64,000 nucleotides of DNA from Alentia gelatinosa (taxonomy: Eukaryota > Annelida > Polychaeta > Phyllodocida > Polynoidae). Position numbers and translations under genes: made by a program. The notes beneath the pieces are model-generated. The model was not told where the DNA came from, searched no databases, and saw nothing but the letters and a program-made list of their open reading frames with translations. Numbering within the stretch: the first letter of the stretch is position 1; every line of letters begins with the position of its first letter. The stretch spans positions 96,800,797 through 96,864,796 of the forward strand of contig OX465580.1 of the NCBI GenBank assembly GCA_950022655.1. The letters are read 5' to 3'. Shown one piece after another: positions 47,385 to 60,224 of the stretch.

Positions 47385-50300
47385 AATAGAAGAAATTGAG
47401 CTTTGACGTTGTCGCCATCATAGCTAGCCGTCATTGACCTGCAACTGCGTCATCATATATGTATTGCTTTATCTTCGGCCAATAAATGATACGACCTGCT
47501 ACAACAGCCATGCAGTGGTTGGACAAATGCGATTGGCTCGTTGAGTGGCCCCTTGGTGAACAGTCTGTGCACCAAACTGCCATACTTATGATACTACGAG
47601 CCGTCTGGCAGCCTGTACCAGTTAAAAGACCTTACCGATCAGCATGTCCGCCTTTATCTCACCCTTGGTATTCATTTCCTATGGACTTAACATTCAGAAC
47701 TCGTACCCAACGATCAGATAGTATATAACAAAATATTCAATGGGTATTATGTTACAAATGTTAGCCAATCAGTCAATGTGAGGGGTGAGGTACATTCTGA
47801 AATCTATTCATGTTTATGGTCAGAGCTCAATCCAAAATCGTTTTGAAGCGCTACATAATTCACCCGGCTTCGCCTTGTGAATTAATACCCTATTCAAACT
47901 CGATGGGATACGAGGTCTGACAGTAACCTTGCTTATGTTTCCTCTATAGAGTCTCACAGGGTGAGACATGGTGAAAGGAAGACGTGTGAGTAATATCTGA
48001 AGCGGGCACATTCATCTGGCCTTCGATATGGTTGGCCTTACTATCAGACCCACGACTTGTACGACCTCAAGAGGTTTGGCCATGACACCATATGCATGTT
48101 GACTAGGCACCAGGAAAGAAAAGGAATAATATTCTTTAGACGCATAGAAAGAACAAACACTTTAGAACAGAGACTGATGTATTTCTAGATACGATTACTA
48201 TGTTTTGTTGCATTAGTTCATGATATGAAATCTAATTGAAGTGGCTACAGAGATTTTATATTATAAATATAAAACATAGTTTAAAAAAAATTAGGACCCG
48301 CAGCTGATGAGTATTCAGTAACTCCGTTTAGCTTTCATTATCGTAGTTTTTTGTTCAATATCACGTATGGACTAGGTAAGGGCTACATTGTAACCCTTTG
48401 AAATATTGGTAGCAATTGAAAATCTTGGAGTAAGAGTGTTCCTTAATTTGTCGACGTTCCCACAGTAAGGCCGTAATGATAATAACGTCAATCAATTATC
48501 TTATAGTGCGCAACACACTAGATTCAACTAGCATTGCAATATTCATATTTGTCTCTAATAGAAAAAGAGTTTATACTCAATAAACCATAGCATATAAAGT
48601 AGGTCTCAGCCATTACAGTTACTATCGGAAATATAAATTTCAATTGCAAATTAGTATTGACTGTCACATGCAAGGGTACAAAGCCTTCCGTTCTTCTGGT
48701 GACATATATTTGCAAGTACATTAGTTTAGAAAAGAAGGTAAACGACCCATAACAACGGTAGCCAGGATATGGCAATTTCCCGTGTCGGAGACCTAACAGA
48801 GAACCATCTACAGTTGCATGGTCAATGGACCGCAAGGCTATTACACTATGGTCATACCTACATACCTGCCATATCTACGTATACATATACCCGCCTTAAA
48901 CAATAGTTTTGTTAACCCTGGATCGCAAAGACATATATTGTTCTATATGTGGTTGCAATATGTTAAGAGCCATCAGGGGTTAGATACCTTTATCTCATCT
49001 CTGTTACAAGTCTAGCCATAATAATAACATTGAAAATATATACGCAACGATCACCCACGTTGAGGGACAATATTACGCCATGGTCATGGCGGAGTGATGT
49101 GAGATGACATCATAATCGACTGGCCAATCAGCGGGCAGGATTTGGGAAAATAGGCAAGACATCAACATGGAGAATTCTAACTTCCAAACTGGATTTGCGA
49201 AGTAATTTGAATCATTCTGTTATAGTGATGATATTCTGATGTCTGTGAAAGGGGTGAGGTAAACCCAGAACTGCAATCGAATCATAAATGGATGTGCTGT
49301 AATCGTCAATCGGCTTTTCCTCGATGACAATTACAGTGTACCCAAATTCGTGGAGTATTGTCTATTTATACAATTCTTGATGCAGTTCTATATAATTCAA
49401 TTCAAATGTTTTATTGAGCATGAAACGGGTGATTCACATCATGCTCTCGGTATGATATCATATTCTTTCATGATATCGTATGATACTTACTATACTACGC
49501 GCTCTGAATTCATCTCCCTATTGTTGAAATCTATTATGAAACACAAAAGCTTAATTGATATTCAAACTAGGTATTGGCCATACCATTTGTGTCTAGGAAA
49601 TAAGATTTAAGGACACACTTATGCTCAATCCAGACACATCTGCTCTTTTATTTGTCCGGTGGTATATATATATATATGGACATAAAACGTAGCATATTCA
49701 TATGTGTGATAAAGATGGTTACAGCAGTCTTATACTTTCCGTCTTTGTAGCTGCGTTCACAATCATCATATCCTGTCATGATTCGTTGAAGAAAGTGTCA
49801 AAAGCTGATGCATGATCCAATACCCAAGGTGGCTGCCACACATTTTGTCCGTGGTAAGCAATGACAACGATGTCTACCTACGTCAAGTCTGACGGATGTT
49901 AAATTCTCCCGAGGTTCATCTTGTTGGAAAGCAAAGTGGTGTAGCTGTACATATTTCAGATCATTTAACCACCGACGCATCATGGTCCATTGCTTCTCTG
50001 CGAAGGAAGATATTAAAATAAGTTGTTGTCTTTTTCTAAAGTTTCTCAAATATTACTATCTATCCATTGACACTCTTGAAAATGTCATGTTGATTGCCAA
50101 AGGGCATGACACTATATTGACTGTTGAGTCCATGATTAATTATGTCGCTCTTGTATTTTCAATAAAAGATATTGTAAAATATCAAGTTACTGATATATCA
50201 CAAAGCTTCTGATCAAGGTCACTTTTCTCGGAACCGCAAAGGACCCCTCTTTCCTAGAGCCATTTACCATGTCTACAAAATAATCGATGAACTTTTCGAA

Positions 50301-51424
50301 CTAATGACTATTTTCGTTATTAACCCACTGATATATTTGCTGTGCGGAATTAACTATCCTTTCCTGTTTTTTCTGTTAGTTATTCCCTTGTGAAACAGAA
50401 TAAAAAGGACCATATATGTGTTACATTTACAGACTAGGCAGTGTATATTTTGCCGCGTTCTAAAGCTATGGATCCGGAGGAGCAGCTCACATCCCCCCCG
50501 CAACCCCACCTTGTGGAAACTGAGTAGGAACCCAGGAGGGTGGCTGGAGTTGATGGGCTGTGATGGCGTGTGCAGGCTGGATAACCCTCCTATATAGCTC
50601 CACAGAGACCCTTCACTTCATCATTCGCACGGTTCCCCACACTCAGTTAGGGGAAGTGTCCATCAGCATTGCTGAGTGGGGTGGCATATTGGGAAGTATG
50701 TTGGCAACTGTAGCGTGACGACACAGCAATGATAAGGCCTGCCCCTTGACAATATACTCTACATCACATCTTCTGCCTCAACATCTTCATACCCTGTATC
50801 AGCATTTCTGTATATATCTCCTGCATAAGGCGCCATCTGCGGTTTCATATTCACTTTTAGTTTAAATCGTCATAAAGACATAAATTAGGGTTGCGGCAGG
50901 ACTGCTTTAGATGCAGGTATCATGGAATTTACATAGTGAAATTGATTTATAGTTCCTATATTTATGGAAATACGTTTAATGCAATTGTGATTAGGAACAT
51001 TTCTGACATTATGGCTAACCAGGGCGGTAAGGACTAATACGAGAGTGGGAGACAGTGAGTCACTACCAAGGACGCCGCCAGCCTCATGTGACCTCGCGCC
51101 ACCCTACCTCTCCACTGGTAATATTAGCGCCTCCTCCTTGCGGCCTCGCGCAATAAGGAACCGTCCACCCACCCCACAAGAACACTGACATTCTCCCATT
51201 CCTCGTATACTCCCAGTCGGGCTTTGTTCATCATAAACCGACCAATTGCCCTGGCCATTGCCTTGGGCAGACAATATTTTCTCTTCAATAAGAGTTTTTC
51301 AAAAATATGCTTGTAAAAATATTTCAAAGGTATGCTTGCCTCGCGTGCATGTTATTATACAGGCATGATATGTAATCACGTAAGTCCTTCACAGAATCCT
51401 CTGATTGCTATATGGTACCGACTC
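47385..51424. other. Unassigned sequence with one small foldback
   Basis: TAATTCAC at 47856-47863 pairs with GTGAATTA at 47877-47884 around CCGGCTTCGCCTT, a small foldback with the CGGCTTCGCC apex. A (TA)n run lies at 49662-49678. From 51040 to 51200 the sequence is GC- and pyrimidine-richer. No gene recognised. Confidence 0.4.
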
Positions 51425-51712
51425 TAAGGCCCGGCATCCACCTACTACGATAGAATCGTAGACCTCCCGATATGGCACCGATACAAAATGTCAAAATCGG
51501 TGCCATATCGGGAAGGTGCAAAATCGTAGACATATGTCTAGATATGCCAATCCACCATGCATCCCAATTGGTTTTTATCGGTGTCTAATCGCAGAAACGT
51601 GGTCAACTGCCCCGATATTAGGTGACCTTCCGACGCGATTTTGATTTTGCATCGGGAGGTGCATCGTAGGGCATATCGGTGTCATATCGTAGTAGGTGGA
51701 CGCCGGGCCTAA
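51425..51712. mobile_element. PIF/Harbinger-type MITE
   Basis: TAA duplications at 51425-51427 and 51710-51712 flank terminal inverted repeats GGCCCGGCATCCACCTACTA and TAGTAGGTGGACGCCGGGCC (one mismatch). A 3-bp TWA target is the PIF/Harbinger hallmark. Subterminal hairpins include CCCGATATGGCACCGAT pairing with ATCGGTGCCATATCGGG at about 51467-51513. No transposase. A decayed relative in opposite orientation starts near 52773. Confidence 0.85.
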
Positions 51713-51714
51713 AG

Positions 51715-52770
51715 GCTCGGTTCTGTAAGTTCTGTAATAGTGGGCTCTATCATGCTACTAGTAACTCACCAAAGAGGTATCCCCAATGATAAAGGATAGG
51801 TGCAATTAGGACTAACAGGAGGTTGGCGGTAAAGCGTTAGAGAAGAGACCAGTAACTAAGGACGCCATCTCACGTGGTCCTTCCGGTAACATGTACCCTG
51901 GTCACGTGATTACGGACATTTCAAACCCGGCCACTACCTTCGGCCACTTCTGTCCCGGACGCTAATCAACTCGGATCCACCCACCCACCCTACAAAAACT
52001 CTTTTTCTCTCCTTTTAAATTCTCCTATTCCGTAGATCTATTTCAAAAGCTCGTGGCCATTCTTTTATTTTGTAATTACTCTCAAATTTATCTCATCGTT
52101 TATATAAGTAAAACTCAATAAATTTGATTCCATGTACGTCCTCTTTTATGTTAGTCACTAGGGTTGTATCAATATTAGACTCACTGCACTATCCTTTCAT
52201 ACCTTTGCAAAATAGTAATTCACAATTTTCTACCCTTCTAATTGAATAGTGTCCGTTTTATTCTCTAGCCTGGGCATATATTCGTGGAGTCGACATGTTG
52301 ATATCCTTCCACAATTTCTCGGGGCTTTATTCATTTTTCTCTATATTAGTTGCTCAGTATTCTTGCTTGGAATTGCTGTGGTTATTTGTCATCGAATTCC
52401 CCAAACCCTGTCCTTTGAAAACGATGCCCTTTTTATAATCTCTCATTAACTACTTTTTTTTTAACCATTTGGTCTAAAATTTGATGTGTGACCGGTTCGG
52501 TCTTTTTTTACTTAAAACGAAAGGTTTTTGATGGGAAGGTATTGTTCGAATATCCCTATTTTGTTTCAATTAGCATTGCCCATTGCCTCTCAATGATTTA
52601 TTCTAAGTAAAAGCTATTCCAATCCTTTTGGTAAAATATGGTTCGTGGGTCAAGGGTGGAGTATTTCCTGTATGGCCTTCCAACAAATTCAATGGCTTCT
52701 TGATTTGAGAGGGTTCACGGTATAATCATTGTAAGGTGTCCACTAATACAATCTTTGACATGATCAGTAT
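51715..52770. other. Unassigned sequence with retroelement-end-like patch
   Basis: From 51840 to 52130: two CACGTG sites (51883, 51903), pyrimidine-rich GC-rich sequence with CCACCCACCCACCC, then AT-rich sequence containing CTCAATAAATTTGATT. The layout resembles 31480-31850 (minus strand) and 1115-1560. It could be a solo terminal repeat; no paired copy was found. The remainder is AT-rich without recognised genes. Confidence 0.35.
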
Positions 52771-52772
52771 TA

Positions 52773-53060
52773 GGGCTGGCATCCACGTAGTTCGAGATAC
52801 ACTCTGACATGCGTTACGATGCACCTCCCAATAAAAAGAAATAAAATTATGTCAGAAGGTCACCTCTCATCAGGGCAGTTGATCACATCTCTGCAGTTAG
52901 GCCCCAATAAAAAATGAGGGGTTGTAAACGATTTTTGCCCCCGATGAAAAACCCGCATTGCAGGGTTTCTGCGACATTAAAAGCGTACCCGCCAACGCCA
53001 ATTCTGGTCCTGATAGGCCTTACGATTGACTTCCCGTCAGGAAAACGATTTTATCGTGAG
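52773..53060. repeat. Decayed relative of the PIF/Harbinger-type MITE
   Basis: GGGCTGGCATCCACGTAGTT, TTACGATGCACCTCCCAATA, TCAGAAGGTCACCTCTCATC and GGGCAGTTGATCACATCTCT follow in the same order as the reverse complement of the right half of the 51425-51712 element. The other half is too diverged to place, so the right boundary is approximate. Confidence 0.62.
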
Positions 53061-53064
53061 TTCA

Positions 53065-53985
53065 GATAAATTCTTGGCAGTTTGAACAGTTTTCTGCAAA
53101 TGACTCTACGATATGCCAATCGTAGAGCTCCTGATAACATCCTGTTTGATTTCTCATAGCCTAGTTTACATAGTATTTCAGCTATATGTTTATAAAGGCT
53201 ACTTGCATCGAGGTTATTTGAATTTGATACTCGATACAATCATTCCTCCTCCTTTTATCTACTAATATTACAATTTCCACGAATGACCTCATTATAGAAT
53301 GTGCATCACACGAGAGCATGCATACACAAGATTACTATGATTTTGATCTAAGGGACCGTATTCTTGGCATAGTTGACATGCAGAAAACTCCGAGCGATAA
53401 CGAGGAATGTTCCGTAGTGTCAACTACATGGAGAATTCGGCCACAGAGATTGAAATCATGGTAATGTTGTATCTATCACTCACCTTTCGACTAATTGTTA
53501 GCCCAACTTTGAGAAATGATCGGAAACCCGATGTAAGCGCCTTGCATTGTTCATGTAAAATAGTAAAAGCCGTAAAATAGTAAAAGCCGTATTCTGCTCA
53601 GTAGCATACAACTTTCCGGATTCTGCTCAGCAACGATCTGGAGGCTCGATGCGTATTGTATAGAGACTTTGTATTAGGTGGGTAATAAATTCCACTGGAT
53701 ATGTTGAAGAAAGGGTAGCTCAGGGCCGTGAAGGTACTTCATGATCAGTTATAGCCAAGGTCCGTCCGATTGACCCCATATTTGTTAGACTCTAGTACAG
53801 CCTGTTATCGCCAGGGCCATGGCGCACAGGCTCAAACTCAGACTGTTATGGGGTGCCATTTTGGGGCAGGAATTCCTGCCTCTGCTGGTACCCAGCTACC
53901 TTGAGTGATTTGCCAATAACCAGTGCATTACTCCTCAAGCATAGGTCATAGAGTAGCTTTTACTGGGCATGTACCAAATAGATCT
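53065..53985. other. Unassigned sequence with a small duplication
   Basis: At 53554-53590 GTAAAATAGTAAAAGCC occurs twice in tandem, and GGATTCTGCTCAG-like sequence recurs about 35 bp further on. No gene recognised. Confidence 0.4.
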
Positions 53986-53989
53986 GCTT

Positions 53990-54390
53990 GGAGAGTTATA
54001 CTGGTTCCAAGAATTAGTAGAAACCGAACGAGAGTTAGACTTGACAATGTTTATGCCACGATGGGTTGGTCGTGTATTACTACACGAGGCGTAGCCGAGT
54101 GTAGTGAGGAACAGACCTGACCAGAGTGGCATAGACATTGACAAGTCTAACTCGAGTTCCGTTTCGTATTTATCCTACCCCGTCTCTGCTTTTGTATTAC
54201 CAAAAGATAAATATTGACTCAACGACCAACATAACCTTTTTCATAGTAGCTGACATCCTGCTCTCTGATTGGTCAATAATGTTATTACTCTAGTGGCATA
54301 AAAAACACTTTATGTCACAGCCTGCCACATAAAATTTGCCTATGTTAAGTCTATGGCGGTTTTTCATTAGGGGTAGGATAATAACTCTAC
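53990..54390. repeat. Dispersed repeat with foldback, copy 2
   Basis: Opposite orientation to 39582-39860. The foldback spans 54019-54166: GAGAGTTAGACTTGACAATG with TTTATGCCAC pairs with GTGGCATAGA and CATTGACAAGTCTAACTCGA. The apex CTACACGAGGCGTAGCCGAG is itself a hairpin. The right part (54291-54387) ends ATTAGGGGTAGGATAATAAC, the shared terminus. Confidence 0.72.
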
Positions 54391-54394
54391 CTGG

Positions 54395-57280
54395 ACAGCC
54401 TCTCATCGAAGGTGATTGGCCAATGGGAGCCATGCTCTGTTAGACCTTCACGTACCGTAACCCAGAGTTGGAGCGGTGCGTGAACGGACTACATATTTGT
54501 CATCCCACCCATTCAAGTCAGTGGTCTTGTCTAAGGACTTTACGTAACGTTGGAAGTCCTGTATGGAATGCTGTTTACATAACTCATAAATCATTTCCTC
54601 TCCCTCGTATACTACGGCAATTCAATCGTCAACTCTGAGACGGTCAGACGGTCGTTGACTATATCTAAAATTATTTCCTTCCCTATCCTTCCCTACCTTT
54701 TGTTCAATATTCATATCCAGCGTAGTGTATGCCATCAAACGATAAACATTTTATGTTGAGGCTTTTGCAGTTTGTGAGTGTGTGGTTTGATGAAGGTTTG
54801 TAGTTGATTTATGTGGTTTACTTTACCTTGAATATTTCTAAGTACATATTTAACTCCTTTTGTATTATACCAGGACTTTATCACCCTTTTTTAATCTGTT
54901 CTGTCTTCATTTAGAGCGATTCGAAGACTAAATCACGATTAGTTATTGCATAAATTATATGCAAATTATATGCATACATAAGACACTAGGTCAGCATATC
55001 CCGAAGCCTTATCGGTGGCCCGTTCCACCGAATTTGGTAGGATATGACTGGTTGGGCCGACGGGAATCTATATATTGCAGAAATGCTATCAGCATGAATG
55101 GAAAGCTTTATATTTCGGATAGCCGTATTTAAGCAGTTCTAACATTTGCAATCCAGAGCGATACCCTCACTCTACCTTGTACAGTCGTACATATTCATGT
55201 TATCAAATTACGCAATGGGGAACATCCATCGCATGCCTGCCTCCCAGGAGAGCTAAGGACCGTCTCTACCATTTAATCAACAGGGCCCCACTACGTGAGC
55301 GTACAGATCAGCTCAGTGTGGCTCAGCATGCGACCGGCTCTGGCCACATTGCCACACCGTGCAGCTCGCATGCCCCGACGATTCAGGACAATAGTGGGTG
55401 CGAGGGTGGCGACATGAAAAATGCACACCATCTACAATGCGCCCTCACAAACTGCATTTGGGTCCTGACTGTGGCCATTGGGTAATGTGTACCAGTCCCC
55501 AGAATAAACAGAAATAAAGAATCACAGAATAAACATACCGTCGAGTAAAAGTCTCCCAACACTAATAGGTACGACAAACATAGGATATTGTAATTCTAAC
55601 TGTCAGCGTTTGTTAGTTTTTTTTGTCATACCCTTCCACGCTAGCTGGCCGTGATCCCAAGGTTGCGAATTTTAATATTCGAATAATACTAAGAAAATGT
55701 TTTCGGATAGAGAAAAATATGACTGAGAGGATCTCTATCCCAAAAGAAATTGGAAATATACTCGATTCAGATATTGTTGGACTTATTCTACATTGGCAAA
55801 TGTTTCAGACTGTCACTCATCTTAAGATATAAAACGATAAAAAACGGGATTTTTCCTGATTTTTTCTCTTTTTTATCATCTGAAATAGGTCTTAATATAT
55901 CTATCAATCTACTCTGCTCCAAAGGGTAATCCAATTTGTAGGCATATATCCTTAAATGCTAATATCTTATATGCCCTATACACTCTGGACAGTGGAAGAG
56001 TAAATTCATGGAAATCATGAATGCTTCGACATTATTGAAATGACCATTTTTGGTCTGCATCATTAAGCACACTTTCTCTGATATGAAAGTTAACTTTAGA
56101 TTATGTACCACAGAGTTTCTAGTTATTAACTTGGTGAGCACCCTGACGGGTTGTAGTCAGTTAACGGTCATATCCTTAAATTCGATTATAGCCGAGATTT
56201 TGTCGAGCTCGGGCTTTAAATGCTTTAACAACGTCAGAGAAGACACCCCGTACTAAAAGGTTAGTGCTAAAGGGACAGTGCCTTGAAGGTGACTGAGGTT
56301 TCATATTTCAGCTAATGCACAAGTGTTTAACGTCGCCCTAGTTACACAAAGTGAAGAGATCGGCAAACACAAGTGAATAAGCACTTAGGAATGCGATGCA
56401 TGAATCCAGATTTATATCAATAAAACAATGTTTTATGTATTGTAAGATAAATCAACACAGAGCTACATTGATCCTTTAGGTTGTTAACAATTGATCATAT
56501 TTTCTTTTATCCTTGCCTTTGTCCTAATTTCAGAATCAACAAATTCGGCAGGCATAAGCTAGCAAATAGGGTAGACCATACTGCCATGTTCCAGCTCACG
56601 TGCAGGACTATGGATGCCCTGCACTTCCTACTCTCACGCCATGCTTCCAGGTGGGGATAAAGATGAGTAGTATAACTTTTCATATCGCATGTTCAGTAAC
56701 TATTAAGGTACATGGCCATTTATGGTGGGCATGGCCTCCATTGCAATTTACCAATATTTCCTGCGGGTCTTGGCATGTTTTGGAACTATCGTGGATGCAA
56801 GTGATCTCTTTGCTACATGTAGTACTTAAATTCTCCCCTTGGGCGAATCATAGGCGAACACGCTGATCCAAAAGTGTACAGTGGCTTCCAAAAGGCAATT
56901 TAACCCATTGTTTTTGAGATACTTGCAATAAAATGATTCTATAAGTGCTCTGCCGGGGTCGACTAAGCAGAGAAATGGCTGATAAAAGCAGAAGGGAGGA
57001 GAAGTTATCAAGGTGCATTGCCAACAACCATATGATGATAGACACAAGCGATGTGGGCGATCGCTTAAGAATGGCATGGGTAAAAGCCCAGGCTATAAAA
57101 GTCAACAGAGAATCATGGTATCAAAGTAACTATCCAAAGACCTGCGCACTGTTCACTATGATATATTAAAACAGGTTTATGATCCCAAGAAGATTGGTAC
57201 ACAGCTGCATTACGTACATAATGCTGAGCTGGGAGGTTGGCAGTTATGCGAAACCGAAGAGTGGTCAGTAACAAATGTCG
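54395..57280. other. Unassigned sequence
   Basis: A GC-richer patch at 55210-55490 has open frames on both strands but no recognised domain. The remainder is AT-rich. No RNA gene or repeat boundary seen. Confidence 0.35.
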
Positions 57281-57283
57281 ACC

Positions 57284-57436
57284 CTGGTCACGTGGGCTGC
57301 ATCAGTCATGTGCCCACACTTGTCACGTGCCCGCACTTGTCACGTGCCCGCACTGGCCACGTGCCCGCACTTGTCAAATGCCTGCACTGGTCACATGCCC
57401 GCACTGGTCACATGCCCGCACTGGTCACATGCCCGC
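57284..57436. repeat. 17-bp minisatellite, about 9 units
   Basis: Tandem units of CACTGGTCACATGCCCG; the last three are identical and the earlier ones carry CACGTG in place of CACATG. Because 17 is not a multiple of three, all three forward frames translate into the same 17-residue peptide repeat (VTCPHWSHARTGHMPAL and rotations), which explains the overlapping open frames here. Confidence 0.95.
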
Positions 57437-57544
57437 ATGAGCTCTTTGAGCCAAGGCCCCCAGGCTATACCAAGCAACAAAAACTGGGGACCTCCCTAAC
57501 ACAGCACCTGCCACCCCTACACCATCGACCCACTCCTCAGACTG

Positions 57545-57580
57545 CCCCCCCCCCCCCCCCCCCACCACCACCACCACCAG
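57545..57580. repeat. Poly-C run followed by (CCA)n
   Basis: Nineteen C in a row (57545-57563) followed by five ACC/CCA triplets. Such runs are prone to length error in assembly and to quadruplex formation on the G strand. Confidence 0.95.
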
Positions 57581-57839
57581 GGACTCATGGGACACCGCAA
57601 CCTTGGAGCTGTCGTTGCCCTGTCTGGCCTGCATACTCACGTAGGTCCGTCTCTTAGTAGCGGCCTACATGACAATATGACCCAAGCTCCTTATGTCCCC
57701 GTCCTAGTCCCCCATGACCCCTCATCGTCAATATCATCCGCTAGGAGACCTTTGGTTGTTCTACTGGGGCTCTCTCTCCCCCTCTGCTTAGCCAATCAAA
57801 TTGCGTTATTTTTTCAAAAAATGCCATAAGGGGTTCAAA

Positions 57840-59640
57840 GTATTTTCTCACCCCTGGTACAAGTTTAGCCATAGAAATAACGTTAAAAAAATTAAGATGA
57901 TGTCATACGCTACTAACCAACTAGATTTGATGTCAGTGAAAAGGGTTAGATAAATCTAGAACTGCCCTCGAATCGTTTAATACACAATACTCCACTCGTT
58001 TGGATGCTCCATAATCGTCACTAGGTTTCACTCACCTAGATGATGAATGCATGTGTGTGCATAGGTGTATGATGATCGGAACTTCATTTTCTTGTGAATT
58101 AATGCGGAGAATATTGGGCTTCACTGTATCCTGAGTAATGGTGGTGTCTTTGTGCGAAAAATGAGCAAGATATCTTCTTGTTGCCCTAATAATCGATATT
58201 CAGCTTTGAGTAATTAGGAATCGATAAAGTTGTAGAATCCCTTAAGGCAAAGGGAGTCAAACCATAAATCTTGAACAATACTAAAAGTTTCCTTTAGAAA
58301 CATAGACTAGTCACCAATTTGGAGGCAATTTGCTTTGACTCTTTCTAGGGAGAGGAATGTTTGAAATAATCAAAATATTTATTCCACGGTGCTCTGCATA
58401 TTATCACGGTTATGAAGTTCATGGCATTTCAAAACAAGTCATCAAATTAGCTTACTCTCCTACGATTTATTTTTTTATATTGATAAAATAATTCTAGGGC
58501 TTTATCTCTTTATAAAACCTTACTTTACTTCACTTTGACCATACAAATATCATCCCCAGGCCTTTTAGGGGTTGTGATTGACAGTGAACATGCCCAACGA
58601 AATGAGTGTTAAGCGAGGAGCAAATAGATGAATAATCTAGCGTTTTTAGCAATTAGGAGGCACATAATGATAATGAAACGTAATGATTGAATCCGTAGGG
58701 ATGGAATTCTTGGTCTTTAGACCGAAAAATGTGCCTTCCGCCTGCGGTGTCAGGTCGTATTTGTCAGGTAGAAGACCTTAAACGGTCAACCCTACGTTAC
58801 CTCAAAGTATTCCATCCTGATTAACATACTGTTTCTTATCAAGGACATGAGAAGGTCCAGATTAAATTGACATGGACGAGTGTATATATTCTTTTTCATG
58901 TTGCGCTATAGGTATCCTGACATCATCGAAACGGGAACAACGTATCAACTTGCTATTCATGAAGGCTTGGAAGAAATCACATTTATATGTCGCCTGAACA
59001 AAGGACCATTCTTCTTATTCAAATATATGTATCTGTATACGAAATATGAACTAACAGAGGGATTATACTCCTATCGTTCAGAGGATCAATGTGCTATAGT
59101 GCCACTTTATCTTATCTATAGGAAAAAACATTTCAAGGATATTTGAATCTTCATAAAGATGAATTCCGTAAAGGGTAATCACACGGGGAAATCTTCCTGC
59201 ATACGCAATTCAGATTAAGATGATATGGATGTATGAACAAAGACTCCGCACCAGAGCCACTATAGACCCCACTCGTTATATTAATAAGGATACTCTATAT
59301 TCTATAGCTTGATGTATTTCTCATGGGATGTATGGATAATATTTATAATCTCTATAGATTGAAAGAACCCGAACTCTGTTTTATTATCCATGGTATACAA
59401 AGCCACCATTGAAAATGTATGGGAACTCAGTTAACCACTACCCATTGTATAAAACCTGTCAGATACCATAACTGTGGTATACGGATTCAAACCTGTGGTA
59501 TAAGGCCTCAAAACCATGGTATACGGGAAAAATAGTCCCTTTTGCTATAGAGCAAAGAAATAGTTCCTAGTGTTATACCCGTTAACATGGCAATTACTGG
59601 GTTTAATTTATTCGAAAAGATGGATGATAAATGCAACAAA
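57840..59640. other. Unassigned AT-rich sequence
   Basis: Near 59470-59530 short GTGGTATACGG / CATGGTATACGGG motifs recur three to four times. An 88-codon frame at 58880-59146 has no recognised domain. No gene recognised. Confidence 0.4.
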
Positions 59641-59750
59641 CGATGATTTTGTGGACAAGCAGCTCTGTAAACCACTCGCGGTTGACGTCGTAATACACTC
59701 GCTACGCGTCAACCTCTCGTGATTTACGGCCGCCTGTCCACAAAACCATC
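59641..59750. repeat. Foldback element related to 6681-6804
   Basis: GATTTTGTGGACAAGC pairs with GCCTGTCCACAAAACC; TGTAAACCACTCGCGGTTGA pairs with GTCAACCTCTCGTGATTTAC. The loop reads CGTCGTAATACACTCGCTAC. The segments GCGGTTGAC and GCGTCAACCTCTCG are shared with the 6.7-kb foldback, while the outer arms differ. Confidence 0.8.
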
Positions 59751-60224
59751 GATTATTGTCTATATTGTCACGATCCAAAATAGGTAACAATACATACAAC
59801 GGGTTATTGTGATACGGGACTCTCCGGAGGATATCTAGACTAGAATAAAACAAGTCACTTCCAAAAGAAAAGAAACAAAATCTCGAAATCATTTATGACA
59901 TCTTCCTGTATGAATATGGCTGAGCTCAGACAGACGTAGTTTAACATACAGTAACTTAATGTGTTTCTATGTAATGAATGGGAAGATACAATCTTGCAGG
60001 AGCACTCGTCCTTCAATTTCCCCATCTCCATGGCAACAGACTCACAGTCTCTGACGGCTGATGGTTTAGGAAACCAGACCTTGAGACATCCTCTATTCAC
60101 TTTAATCTTTGTCCTTTCCAAGCTCCTCAAACCCCAATCCAAATTACAGATTTCTCTCACTGCTCCGTTTCTCTCACTCGGCCCACGAACTAACGCCTCT
60201 CGTTCCTCCTCTCGCCGTCAACGT

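Noticed and set aside
57284..57436. Considered as a CRISPR-like or regulatory array
   Set aside because: Pure head-to-tail 17-bp tandem repeat without spacers.
57237..57657. Overlapping frames with Cys/His-rich repeats that look like zinc fingers
   Set aside because: They arise from the 17-bp minisatellite and poly-C run; the Cys/His spacing is a by-product of the unit.
58685..58760. GGAATTCTTGG-containing stretch considered as a small-subunit rRNA fragment
   Set aside because: Only about ten bases resemble rRNA; the flanks do not.
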